Shown: positions 28,453 through 36,347 of the stretch, piece by piece
Layout of the letters: every line of letters starts with the position of its first letter
Numbering within the stretch: position 1 is the first letter of the stretch
NCBI GenBank assembly: GCA_947499595.1
Contig: CANMOY010000003.1
Coordinates: 186,001 to 250,000 of the forward strand
Reading direction: 5' to 3'
DNA: 64,000 bases
From: an uncultured Mesonia sp.
GTDB lineage: Bacteria; Bacteroidota; Bacteroidia; Flavobacteriales; Flavobacteriaceae
The notes under the pieces: generated by a model
What the model was told of the DNA's origin: nothing
What the model saw: the letters and a program-made list of their open reading frames with translations, nothing else
The model's database searches: none
Translations under genes and position numbers: made by a program

Positions 28453-29510
28453 AAAAATGAAACTATTTTTTTTAAATCTTCCTTGTTAAGGCCTACATAC
28501 AGGGGTAAACACATTACACGCGAAGCAATACTGTGAGCGATAGGGCAAGTTTTTGTTTGAATATAGGGTAAATTCTCTAAGCTAGGGTAAAAATACCTTC
28601 TGGGATAAATTCCTTCCTGGTTCATCGCTTTTTCTACCTGTAATAAATCTTCTTCGGTCTCAAATATAATGGGATAGTAACTATAGTTCCAGTCTGTTCC
28701 TTCCCTTATCTTTAACTTTTGTATTCTCGAAGACGTTAAGGCTTTATCGTAAAATGCACAAACCTTGGCACGAGCATCTAAAATATCGGGCATATGCGGT
28801 AAAACACTAAGCCCCATAGCCGCTTGTAGCTCACTCATTTTAGCATTGATTCCTAATCCGTGAAAACGCAATGGACCGTCGTGTCCAAAGTTATGACGGT
28901 AATAAATTTCGTGATAGTCTTGTTTATTCTGTACAAATGCTGCACCGCCTTCACCGGTGTGAAAAAGCTTGGTAGCATGGAAACTACAGGTGCTTACATC
29001 ACCAAAGTTAAATATAGACTCTCCTTTGTATTTGACACCAAAACAATGCGCAGCATCGTATATTACTTTTAGATTGTACTTTGATGCCAGCTTCTCTATT
29101 GTTTCTATATGACAAGGATTTCCAAAAACGTGTGTAGCAAGAATAGCCGTGGTTTTGCTTGTGATAGCCGCCTCTATTTTGGTTTCATCAATACAGAGGT
29201 ACTCGGGGTGAATGTCTACAAACACAGGAGTACAATTTTCCCAGACAATACTTGAAGTAGTGGCTACATACGAAAAAGGGGTGGTGATTACTTCTCCGCC
29301 TTGTGCAAAAGTTTTTAAAGCGATTTGCAAGGGTAGGGTGCCATTGGTCATGGGGAGTATGTGATTTACTCCTAAATAATTTTTTAAAGATGAACTTAAT
29401 TCATGAAACAACTCTCCATTGTTGGTTAACCATTGGTTTTGCCAAATACGCTCTAAATATTTTTGGTATTCGGTGATTGGTGGGAAAAAGGTTTTAGTTA
29501 CAGTAATCAT
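28446..29510 (-). CDS. DegT/DnrJ/EryC1/StrS sugar aminotransferase
   Basis: A 354-residue PLP enzyme. The Schiff-base lysine sits in SFHATKLFHTGEGG (near residue 180). The PLP-phosphate loop is MTNGTLPLQIAL, and the Asp contacting the pyridine N is in IYDAAHCFGV. The family converts keto-sugar nucleotides to amino sugars. The paired NeuD-type acyltransferase suggests an N-acylated amino sugar in the glycan. The length is slightly short but complete. It overlaps the Wzt-like gene by 4 bp (ATGA) and the acyltransferase gene by 7 bp, giving tight coupling. Confidence 0.93.
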   Translation of the reverse strand: MITVTKTFFPPITEYQKYLERIWQNQWLTNNGELFHELSSSLKNYLGVNHILPMTNGTLPLQIALKTFAQGGEVITTPFSYVATTSSIVWENCTPVFVDIHPEYLCIDETKIEAAITSKTTAILATHVFGNPCHIETIEKLASKYNLKVIYDAAHCFGVKYKGESIFNFGDVSTCSFHATKLFHTGEGGAAFVQNKQDYHEIYYRHNFGHDGPLRFHGLGINAKMSELQAAMGLSVLPHMPDILDARAKVCAFYDKALTSSRIQKLKIREGTDWNYSYYPIIFETEEDLLQVEKAMNQEGIYPRRYFYPSLENLPYIQTKTCPIAHSIASRVMCLPLYVGLNKEDLKKIVSFLC

Positions 29511-30769
29511 AGTCTATTCCATTCTAGATTAGGTGTAATATAACCAGGCTCTTTACCCATAAAAGTTCCTATTTTTCTTTCGCCGTTGACTATTTTAAAG
29601 TGCAGTATTTTATCTTCTATGAAAATAGCTTTTTTCTTTTTTTCCACCAACATAAATTTCAAAGAGAAACTGCCAGCTTGCAAAAATTTGGCTGGGAAAA
29701 TTGTAACCAATTTATTATTACCTTTTTTAAGCGGTTGTTCTCCGAAATAGCTGGATAAAGAAAATAGAGGCTCTTCCATTTCATTTATGAGATGGTAGGT
29801 AATGTGATAATCTTCAGGATTCTCGTAGATGTCTATATCTGTAAGAAGTTCAATAGCATTGTTTTCATCTATAGGCTGCTGGTAATTGCCTGAGGTATTT
29901 TTTACTCCAACTTTATTTAGTTTAAAAACAGGATGCTTGATGTGATTAATTTCTTTTAAGTTGTTTAGATCTTTTTGATTTCCATTCAAGTAAAATGCTA
30001 CACTCTCTTCGGCGCTTCCTTCAAAAACGCTGGTACCATTTTCAAGCACAATTCCACGGGTACACAAGCTTTTTACCGAAGCCATATTATGACTCACAAA
30101 CAATACGGTGCGGCCTTGACCTTGAGAAATGTCTTGCATCTTACCAATGGCTTTTTTCTGAAATTCGGCATCGCCAACGGCCAAGACTTCATCTACCACC
30201 AATATTTCGGGTTCTAGATGTGCGGCTACGGCAAAAGCTAAACGTACGCGCATACCGCTACTATAGCGTTTTACCGGCGTGTCGATATACATTTCGCAAC
30301 CCGAAAAACTCACAATTTCATCGAGCTTTGCTTTGACCTCGGCTTTGGTCATTCCCAAAATAGCTCCGTTTAAAAATATATTCTCTCTACCGGTAAGTTC
30401 AGGATGAAAGCCTGTACCTACTTCTAGTAAAGAAGCGATGCGTCCTTTGGTTTTAATGCTTCCGGTGGTTGGACCCGTAACCCGGGAAAGGATTTTAAGT
30501 AAAGTCGATTTTCCTGCTCCGTTTTTCCCGATGATGCCTAAGACTTCTCCGCGTTTTACTTGAAAGTTGATATCGCGCAGTGCCCAAACATAGTCTTCTT
30601 TAGCCTTAGCCGAGCGGTCGTTTACCGCACCCACTTTAGCATAGGGATCGTCTTTACCGCGCAGCTGGTGCCACAAGCGGTTCAAGTCATGACTTAAGGT
30701 TCCGGTGCCCACAAGACCTAAACGGTATTGTTTACTGATGTTTTCGGCTTTTAATATGATGTCGCTCAT
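29507..30769 (-). CDS. Polysaccharide ABC exporter ATPase with C-terminal glycan-binding domain (Wzt-like)
   Basis: A 420-residue protein starting MSDIILKAENISKQYRLGLV; an ATG 11 codons upstream at 30802 is possible. The ATPase domain (1-260) has Walker A GKNGAGKST, the signature YSSGMRVRLAFAVA and Walker B ILVVDEVLAVGD. The remaining ~150 residues are beta-rich, as in Wzt proteins whose C-terminal domain recognises the finished O-polysaccharide. The partner permease is almost certainly the Wzm-like protein at 23.8-24.7 kb, which is on the other strand beyond a repeat block. It is first in the operon with the aminotransferase, acyltransferase and glycosyltransferase genes. Confidence 0.93.
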   Translation of the reverse strand: MSDIILKAENISKQYRLGLVGTGTLSHDLNRLWHQLRGKDDPYAKVGAVNDRSAKAKEDYVWALRDINFQVKRGEVLGIIGKNGAGKSTLLKILSRVTGPTTGSIKTKGRIASLLEVGTGFHPELTGRENIFLNGAILGMTKAEVKAKLDEIVSFSGCEMYIDTPVKRYSSGMRVRLAFAVAAHLEPEILVVDEVLAVGDAEFQKKAIGKMQDISQGQGRTVLFVSHNMASVKSLCTRGIVLENGTSVFEGSAEESVAFYLNGNQKDLNNLKEINHIKHPVFKLNKVGVKNTSGNYQQPIDENNAIELLTDIDIYENPEDYHITYHLINEMEEPLFSLSSYFGEQPLKKGNNKLVTIFPAKFLQAGSFSLKFMLVEKKKKAIFIEDKILHFKIVNGERKIGTFMGKEPGYITPNLEWNRL

Positions 30770-30889
30770 GCCTGTTTCGAAAGCTGGATTTACAAAATTC
30801 AATCAAAAAGTAAAAATAGGAAATTCAATAGAAACCCCACCGCTTTTCGAGATATTGTTTTTTCTACTAGAATATAGTGACCACTACTT

Positions 30890-31615
30890 TTCAAAACGCC
30901 CTATCGAAAATAGTGCGTAAAATTGGCGGTGCTGTTCCAATAATTCATATTGCACTAGATAAGAAGAGTGATATTCAGCAGCCCAATTCAAATAGCGATT
31001 CAAAGCAGATTTACTGATGCGTGATTGCATCGCGTTCTTTTTAAACATTTTCAATTCTTAAATCAACTAATAAATAAGCACTTCGTTCCCAATCAAAATC
31101 CAACTTCAAAGAAAAGGCTACAAATTCTTTCTATTCATTTTTGCCTGATCAAAAACGATCCAAACAAAGTAGGTAATAAACGCTCTGTCACTTCGAGTGG
31201 GCCAGCCTAGCCAACAGGCGTTTATGCCGTAGTTGGACTTGTTGGGTTGTATCGAGAAGTGATTTAGTTCGAACTAAAAAAGTATTCACTACTTTTCGTC
31301 CTGTTCTCGATACTTCTCATTTTTGTTCTAGCGCCCAAAAATGAGAAACTCGAACTGACAAGACGTGGTTTTCTACAAAGAAACACAACCACTTTTTAAA
31401 TCGGCCTATCGAAAATAGCACGTAAAATTGGCAGTGCAGTAAGCGTTAAAAATTTTAGGCTGTTTGAGACCGATTGGAAATCGGGTGAGTTCCTAAAATT
31501 TAGCTTGCAAACCTACAATTTAGCACTAGTTTCGTAAGCCTAGACTTTTTTGCTACTTTTTTCGGCGATGGAAAAAAGTAGAGGATTAGATTAAGTAGTA
31601 ATTTATTTTATAGGG
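30890..31615. repeat. Repeat block R2
   Basis: About 0.7 kb with no credible gene. In order: a fragment of module D (30895-30935), module E (about 30975-31165, with GATTGCATCGCG), module A (31188-31262, a long hairpin), module B (31290-31375) and a full module D (31402-31589). The modules are inverted relative to block R1. The 90 bp between this block and the Wzt-like gene must hold the operon promoter; TATTTTTA (30811-30818, minus) is the best but imperfect -7 candidate. Confidence 0.85.
31402..31589 (+). repeat. Module D, copy 2
   Basis: A ~188-bp unit nearly identical to the reverse complement of 25347-25533 and to parts of 53409-53616 and 54671-54879. It is the right-hand partner of the inverted pair flanking the 25.5-31.4 kb segment. 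Confidence 0.85.
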
Positions 31616-31672
31616 TAGTTGGACTTCATTTAAAAAAAAATGTTTCCAATCAAAGTTTCAGGTTAAAATCAT

Positions 31673-31680
31673 TATTTTTG
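31673..31680 (+). promoter_or_regulatory. -7 box (TATTTTTG) of the toxin-antitoxin operon
   Basis: An exact TAnnTTTG match 18 nt before the antitoxin ATG. No clear -33 element. Confidence 0.65.
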
Positions 31681-31698
31681 ATTATAAATAAATGAGAG

Positions 31699-31920
31699 AT
31701 GAATATTCAAGCGGAAAAAATAGAATTGGTAAAAATGATATTGGACACCGAAAATCCTAAAATCATTGAATCAATTAAAAAAATCTTCAAAAAAGCACAA
31801 ACTGCTGACTTTTGGGATGATTTATCTATTGAACAACGTAAAGAAATTGAAACAGCTTCTCGTGAAATAGAAAATGGAGATATAACGGATTACGAATCTT
31901 TTATACAAAAACACAGATAA
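31699..31920 (+). CDS. Putative antitoxin of a type II toxin-antitoxin pair
   Basis: A 73-residue acidic protein (MNIQAEKIELVKMILDTENP) with the tail EIENGDITDYESFIQKH. Small proteins of this layout, with an N-terminal helical segment and a C-terminal toxin-wrapping region containing DIxDYxxF-like residues, precede RelE/ParE toxins in Bacteroidota. It would neutralise the downstream toxin and may repress its own promoter. The toxin gene starts 1 bp after its stop. The pair is enclosed by repeat blocks on both sides, which suggests acquisition as a mobile cassette. Confidence 0.78.
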   Translation: MNIQAEKIELVKMILDTENPKIIESIKKIFKKAQTADFWDDLSIEQRKEIETASREIENGDITDYESFIQKHR

Positions 31921-31921
31921 A

Positions 31922-32224
31922 TTGAGCAGAAAAGTTGTTATTTCAAAAACGGCCGAAAGGAAATTAGAAAAACTTTTCGAGTACTTAACTGAAAAATGGT
32001 CTGTTAAAGTAAAAAAGGACTTTGTTGAAAAGTTAGACGCATCAATTGATATAATTAAAAACCAGCCTGAAATATTTCCAGAATCTAAAAAAGGAAAAAG
32101 TTTAAGAAAATGCGTAATCACAAAGCAAACTACTTTATATTATCGCTATAATTCTAAACGAATAAATATTGTTACGTTTTTTGACACAAGACAAAATCCG
32201 AATAAGCTGGATAAAGAAATATAA
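31922..32224 (+). CDS. RelE/ParE family toxin
   Basis: A 100-residue basic protein with ParE/RelE fold signatures: VISKTAERKLEKLFEYLTEK (helix 1-2), the central KSLRKCVITKQTTLYYRY strand pair and a C-terminal VTFFDTRQNP. RelE members cut mRNA on the ribosome and ParE members poison gyrase; which one applies is not decidable here. The start is a TTG at 31922, 1 bp after the antitoxin stop; there is no ATG in a better place. This gives tight translational coupling in which the antitoxin is made first. Confidence 0.85.
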   Translation: MSRKVVISKTAERKLEKLFEYLTEKWSVKVKKDFVEKLDASIDIIKNQPEIFPESKKGKSLRKCVITKQTTLYYRYNSKRINIVTFFDTRQNPNKLDKEI

Positions 32225-32239
32225 AAAACGAAAGCCTTC

Positions 32240-33125
32240 GCTGGTGCGCGATTGCATCGCGTTCTCTTTACAAATTTTCAATTCCTAAATTAACTAAAAA
32301 ATTAACCTCTCTTTCCTCATCAAAATCCAGCATCATATAAAAAGCTACAAATTCTTTTTATTCATTTTTGCTTGATCAAAAACGAACCAAAAAATAAATT
32401 CGCTACTTTTCGTCCTGTTCTCGATACTTCACATTTTTGTTCTATCGTCCAAAAATCCGAAACTCGAACTGACAGGGCGTGGTTTAGAGTTATTTTATAC
32501 AACAGCAGCCCAATTCAAATAGCGTTTCAAAGCAGGGCTTTGCAATCTTTTTCTTCAGTATAACTTGTGTTTTGCATTAAAATGTTTAGTGTAATAGGCT
32601 TGAGTATATAAAATTAGATATTTTACTTCTATCTACCTAGTGCGACCCTTGGGGAGTCCCGAGCATTCGGGAAAGCCTTGGAGCCAATTTAGCGAAATAC
32701 AAGTGGTTTTCAGCTTGCCTGAAAAATACCTCAGAAAAAGTGTACTTTCTTTTGTTTCGTTTTCTCCTGTATCCGACGAGCGCAGCGAGAGGAATACACC
32801 GTAAAGAAAATGAAAATTAGGACATAGCAAGATTGATGAATTGTTATGATGTAGGTTATGAAAAAGAAAATAAACTCGCTACTTTTCGACCGTGTCTCGA
32901 TACACGTTTTTATGGCTCACGCCATAAAATCGCACTCGACATGACAAGGTAGGTTTTATACCGAATTAGTACGACCTGTTGGGAGTCTCGAGTATTCGGG
33001 ATCTCGATACTTCGCATTTTTGTTCTATCGCCAAAAACCCCCACCCGGTGTGACAAGGCAGGTTTTAGAGTTATTTTACACACCAGCAGCCCAATTCAAA
33101 AGCTTTTCAAAGCAGGGTTTTACCC
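32240..33125. repeat. Repeat block R3
   Basis: About 0.9 kb without a credible gene. It holds module E with the perfect hairpin CGCGATTGCATCGCG (32247-32400), module B (32398-32485), an E-type fragment (32500-32585), module C (32638-32843), module B with the TATGGCTCACGCCATA hairpin (32875-32960), a short C/B chimera (32980-33070) and another E fragment (33075-33125). It fills the space between the toxin and SRAP genes. A 65-codon frame on the minus strand within C recurs at 54 kb but only mirrors the repeat. Confidence 0.85.
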
Positions 33126-33181
33126 ATTCCATAATCCCATAAAATTATGTATCTTCCGCTATCTTCAAAAAAGTAAGCCCT

Positions 33182-33880
33182 ATGTGTTATGAAACCTCTT
33201 TGCATAAAACGCAAAAACAAATTCAAAAGACGTTTTCGGTTGAATTTAAAAATCCCGATTTGTTTACTCCTTACTATCATCGTTCGGGATTTACCCATCC
33301 CAATTTATATGTGATACCCCAAGAAGAGGCACATTTGGTTTATGCTATGCAATGGGGCCTTGTGGCTCCCTTTGGTGAAGCCGATGTAAAGGCTTTCCGA
33401 AAAAAATACAATACCCTAAATGCCAAAAGCGAAAGTGTTTTGCGTTCGCGTATGTATCAATCGGCTGCTCGTGAACGCCGCTGTTTGGTTCTAGCCGATG
33501 GTTTTTTTGAACCTCATCATCAGGCGGGTGGGGCACAACCTTATTATTGTTATTTACCGCAGCAAGCCTTGTTTTGCTTTGCAGGCATCTATACGCAAAT
33601 GGCTTCGGGAGCCTATACCGTAAGTATTTTAACCACGGCAGCCAATCCTTTTTTCGCCGAAATTCATAATACCAAAAAACGTATGCCTTTGGTTTTAGAT
33701 CCGAGTAAGCAGGGAGATTGGCTAGATCCCAATCTTAGCGATGCCGATATTCAAGAGCTCATCAACAACGGATTTATACAGCAGGATTTAAAAGCCCATG
33801 CGGTGAGTAGCGACCTTTATAAAAGACAAATAGATACCAATACACCACAAATCCTAGAGCCTATAGCAACACAAGATTAA
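33182..33880 (+). CDS. SRAP (HMCES/YedK) abasic-site DNA-protein crosslink protein
   Basis: A 232-residue SRAP-domain protein. Its second residue is the conserved catalytic cysteine (MCYETS), which becomes the N-terminus after Met removal and forms a thiazolidine link with abasic sites in single-stranded DNA. NTLNAKSESV (the conserved Asn and Glu), RCLVLADGFFEPHH and the active-site His in EIHNTKKRMPLVL are all present. It protects abasic sites during replication. The stop overlaps the convergent gene by 4 bp. It is a single-gene unit next to repeats. Confidence 0.92.
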   Translation: MCYETSLHKTQKQIQKTFSVEFKNPDLFTPYYHRSGFTHPNLYVIPQEEAHLVYAMQWGLVAPFGEADVKAFRKKYNTLNAKSESVLRSRMYQSAARERRCLVLADGFFEPHHQAGGAQPYYCYLPQQALFCFAGIYTQMASGAYTVSILTTAANPFFAEIHNTKKRMPLVLDPSKQGDWLDPNLSDADIQELINNGFIQQDLKAHAVSSDLYKRQIDTNTPQILEPIATQD

Positions 33881-34560
33881 GCTTTTTGGCTGCGCAGTAA
33901 ACGATCGTGTAGGTTTTGAATATTGGCTTTATGTTCGATAAGCGCTGAGATATCTGCTTCAAAGCTAATGGTTCTGTTCAGTTTAGGAAAAGCAAATTTA
34001 CCCTTGGCAAGTGAATTGGCTATTACAAGGTTAAAGTAGTTGTAGCCCAAAATGAGCAATTGAAGTCCGTCTGTTTTTTGCGGCTTAAAGCCGATTTTTT
34101 CTGCTGTGCGTGCATTTATAATATAGCTGGTGCCGCGTACTTTTAGATGCTTATGTGTTTGATGCGCTTCGATAAAATTCAATAAACCACTTAAAAACTG
34201 CTGCATGATAAAAGCCTTTCGTTGTTGGGGCGTGCTACTGCGATCGAGTACAAAATAGTAATCAAACAAACTACCTGCGTGAATTTTAAGGCACTGATTT
34301 TTGGGTTTTTCGGCGAGAAAAAGAAGGGAATAGTACTTTAAATCACCTTTTTTTTGCAGTGCAGGAATATCAAAAAACGGAGCGATAAGCGATAAACCTA
34401 GGGTGATACTCAGCACCGGTATCAAATACCAGCCGGTAAAGTAACCAAGCGCGCAGGTTAGCAATATAAACCCGGCGAAAAGCAGAGCTAAACGCAATAA
34501 AAAACGCTTTTGTTGGGATTCGCTTTTGCGGAAAAAAGGGTGGGGAGCCAGGTTATTCAT
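33877..34560 (-). CDS. Hypothetical two-helix membrane protein
   Basis: A 227-residue protein taken from the ATG at 34560; a frame extension to 34602 is less plausible. It has two adjacent hydrophobic helices at about 21-37 and 43-62 and a cytoplasmic C-terminal region with YYFVLDRSSTPQQRKAF and GTSYIINARTAEKIGFKP. I recognise no family. The second half looks like a soluble alpha/beta domain, perhaps sensory. A palindromic CGGCTTAAAGCCGAT lies in the coding sequence at 34081-34095. The gene converges with the SRAP gene. Confidence 0.65.
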   Translation of the reverse strand: MNNLAPHPFFRKSESQQKRFLLRLALLFAGFILLTCALGYFTGWYLIPVLSITLGLSLIAPFFDIPALQKKGDLKYYSLLFLAEKPKNQCLKIHAGSLFDYYFVLDRSSTPQQRKAFIMQQFLSGLLNFIEAHQTHKHLKVRGTSYIINARTAEKIGFKPQKTDGLQLLILGYNYFNLVIANSLAKGKFAFPKLNRTISFEADISALIEHKANIQNLHDRLLRSQKA

Positions 34561-34667
34561 AGAGCTATAAAGGTCTTGAGTCGCCAAAAATAGAAAAAAC
34601 AAACAAAACCTACTGCAGCGCCTTTAAAAGTAGCGTTGAACTGACTGATGATAAAAACAGGCTACTT

Positions 34668-35093
34668 TTAGTTAAAATTCAAGGTTTCCGCTACAAGATT
34701 TTCTAGCGCCTTTTGTTTGTGGTCAAACCAAGCTTGCCGATAAGCAGAACCTTCTACTTTAGCTTTAAAATTCCGAAACGGATATTTGTTCTGCAAGAGT
34801 GTTTGCAATTGAGTGCTAAAGCGCGAATCATCAATTTGATCTACAAAAGATTCCATAATACCAAAAGAAGTCTGCGAATCTGGGGCTTCAATAAAAATAA
34901 AATCCTCCTCTTGTTCTTTGACTCTTTCGAGGTCTTCCTCAAAAAACTCCTCCATTTCAAAATCCATACTCATGTCATAACCTTCGCCCGGTACGCTTAT
35001 GAGTTCTTTGGTTGCTACATTATAATAACAATCCATTCCGCAATCCAATTCTTGCGCAATCTTATAAATCAGTTCTTTCTGTTCGGTATTCAC
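34668..35093 (-). CDS. UPF0158-like protein
   Basis: A 141-residue acidic cytoplasmic protein resembling UPF0158: IYKIAQELDCGMDCYYNVAT near the start, an acidic centre (EMEEFFEEDLERVKEQEEDF) and a C-terminal FVDQIDDSRFSTQL...AFRNF-like segment followed by AWFDHKQKAL. The function of the family is unknown. It is a single gene, 107 bp upstream of the hypothetical membrane protein gene on the same strand. Confidence 0.75.
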   Translation of the reverse strand: MNTEQKELIYKIAQELDCGMDCYYNVATKELISVPGEGYDMSMDFEMEEFFEEDLERVKEQEEDFIFIEAPDSQTSFGIMESFVDQIDDSRFSTQLQTLLQNKYPFRNFKAKVEGSAYRQAWFDHKQKALENLVAETLNFN

Positions 35094-35230
35094 AATAATA
35101 AGCTAAAATATTTTGAAGTATAAGTTATAAAATTTATGGTAAGACAAGCATGTTAAGTTAAAAAAAGTTTAATTAGATTTTATTTTCCGCTTAAAGCGGA
35201 TGGCTCTAGCAAAATCATTTACAGCACAGG

Positions 35231-35389
35231 TTAAAACAAAATTGATGCAGGAGGGAGGTGTTTAGCAAAACCTATAGTAGTCATTGCTGCAATAAACACG
35301 GGATAAAAGAACCAGTAGGCTTTAAAAAAAACGGCGGGAAGTACTTTTCGTCTTATTTGTTTAAAAAACAAGACTCCGTTAATAGCCAT
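35231..35389 (-). CDS. Possible 52-residue membrane peptide
   Basis: A short frame after the secreted-protein gene on the same strand (26 bp past its stop), starting MAINGVLFFKQIRRKVLPAV. It has one hydrophobic segment (WFFYPVFIAAMTTIGFA) and basic residues ahead of it, a plausible single-pass topology. No family is recognised, and composition alone does not prove coding. The rest of the 35094-35415 gap contains one copy of CGCTTAAAGCGGAT (35188-35201) and otherwise nothing I can identify. Confidence 0.3.
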   Translation of the reverse strand: MAINGVLFFKQIRRKVLPAVFFKAYWFFYPVFIAAMTTIGFAKHLPPASILF

Positions 35390-35415
35390 AACAGAGCCTT
35401 GATTTATAATTTGGT

Positions 35416-35973
35416 TTAGATTACCCCAAAAGTAGAAACAATGGTTTGTTTTTCGTCTAATGAGTTAGGATTGCTTACCATTACCCCATATTCAGCACCG
35501 CGTTCAAAATTTTCAATCGAAAGCAGGTATGAATTTTTACCAAACTTTTCGGCTTTAAACTTTAGATAATCCAAGTTGTTCGAAGAACCACCAGAAAAAG
35601 TACCTACCGAAGACAATTCAGCCAATCTCTTTTTCTTTTTCTTTTTGAATTTAAAAACCTGAATAATCGATAACGGATCCGTTTCATTATCTACTGCCCG
35701 TACCACCAATTTTATTTCCTTCTTAGGACGATAAGAGGTATCCGAACAACAATTAGGAATATCAATTTTAGTTTTCACTTTACCTATTCCTGCTAAGTAA
35801 ACGCCAGCACCAGCACGGGTTTTTAATTGCACATGTTCTTTTTGTAAATCTAAGGTTTCATTGTTATCTTTTAGAATAAAGGCCTCACCAATAAAAGTTG
35901 GTTCTTTAACTTCTTCTTGGGCGAAACTTGCAAAGGAAGCTAAAAATAGCATTCCAAAAATAAAATTTTTCAT
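35416..35973 (-). CDS. Secreted hypothetical protein
   Basis: A 185-residue protein with a clean signal peptide (1-18, FLASFASFAQ). The mature part is basic and beta-rich, with a run KFKKKKKKR near residue 108 and two adjacent cysteines in IDIPNCCSDTSY. No known domain is recognised. It is probably periplasmic or outer-membrane associated. The gene stands alone. The 374-bp gap upstream (35974-36347) is AT-rich and shows no gene or clear hairpin. Confidence 0.6.
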   Translation of the reverse strand: MKNFIFGMLFLASFASFAQEEVKEPTFIGEAFILKDNNETLDLQKEHVQLKTRAGAGVYLAGIGKVKTKIDIPNCCSDTSYRPKKEIKLVVRAVDNETDPLSIIQVFKFKKKKKKRLAELSSVGTFSGGSSNNLDYLKFKAEKFGKNSYLLSIENFERGAEYGVMVSNPNSLDEKQTIVSTFGVI

Positions 35974-36347
35974 GTTTAGGTGTTTTTGAAATTAGCCTTT
36001 ACCACCATGGAGAAAAGGCAAAGATTAGTTTTGTGTTAATTTAAGCTTAAAATTTGCGTAAATATAAAATCTTTTTGCAAATAAGGTTTATTAATCCTAA
36101 AAATATTTAAAAATTTCTTAAAATTATTTTGTTAGGTTACCTAACGTCTTGGGGTATAGGCAGCGGAACAACTGGTTTAAAATATATTTACGGGTGCAGA
36201 TAAAATCCTTAAAGGAATGGCTTAATCTAGGAAAATAAAGATAAGGTATAGGCCTATCCCGTAGCTTTTAAGTCTTATTGGCCAAGCTTTTATTTTGTAT
36301 CAGCAATTAGTATTTAGCAATTTCAGTTTGATTATCAAGAAAGAGGT

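Noticed and set aside
32633-32830. 65-codon minus-strand frame, nearly the same as one at 54002-54199
   Set aside because: Both lie inside module C of the repeat family; the similarity is that of the repeat, the third copy is disrupted, and there is no promoter or domain.
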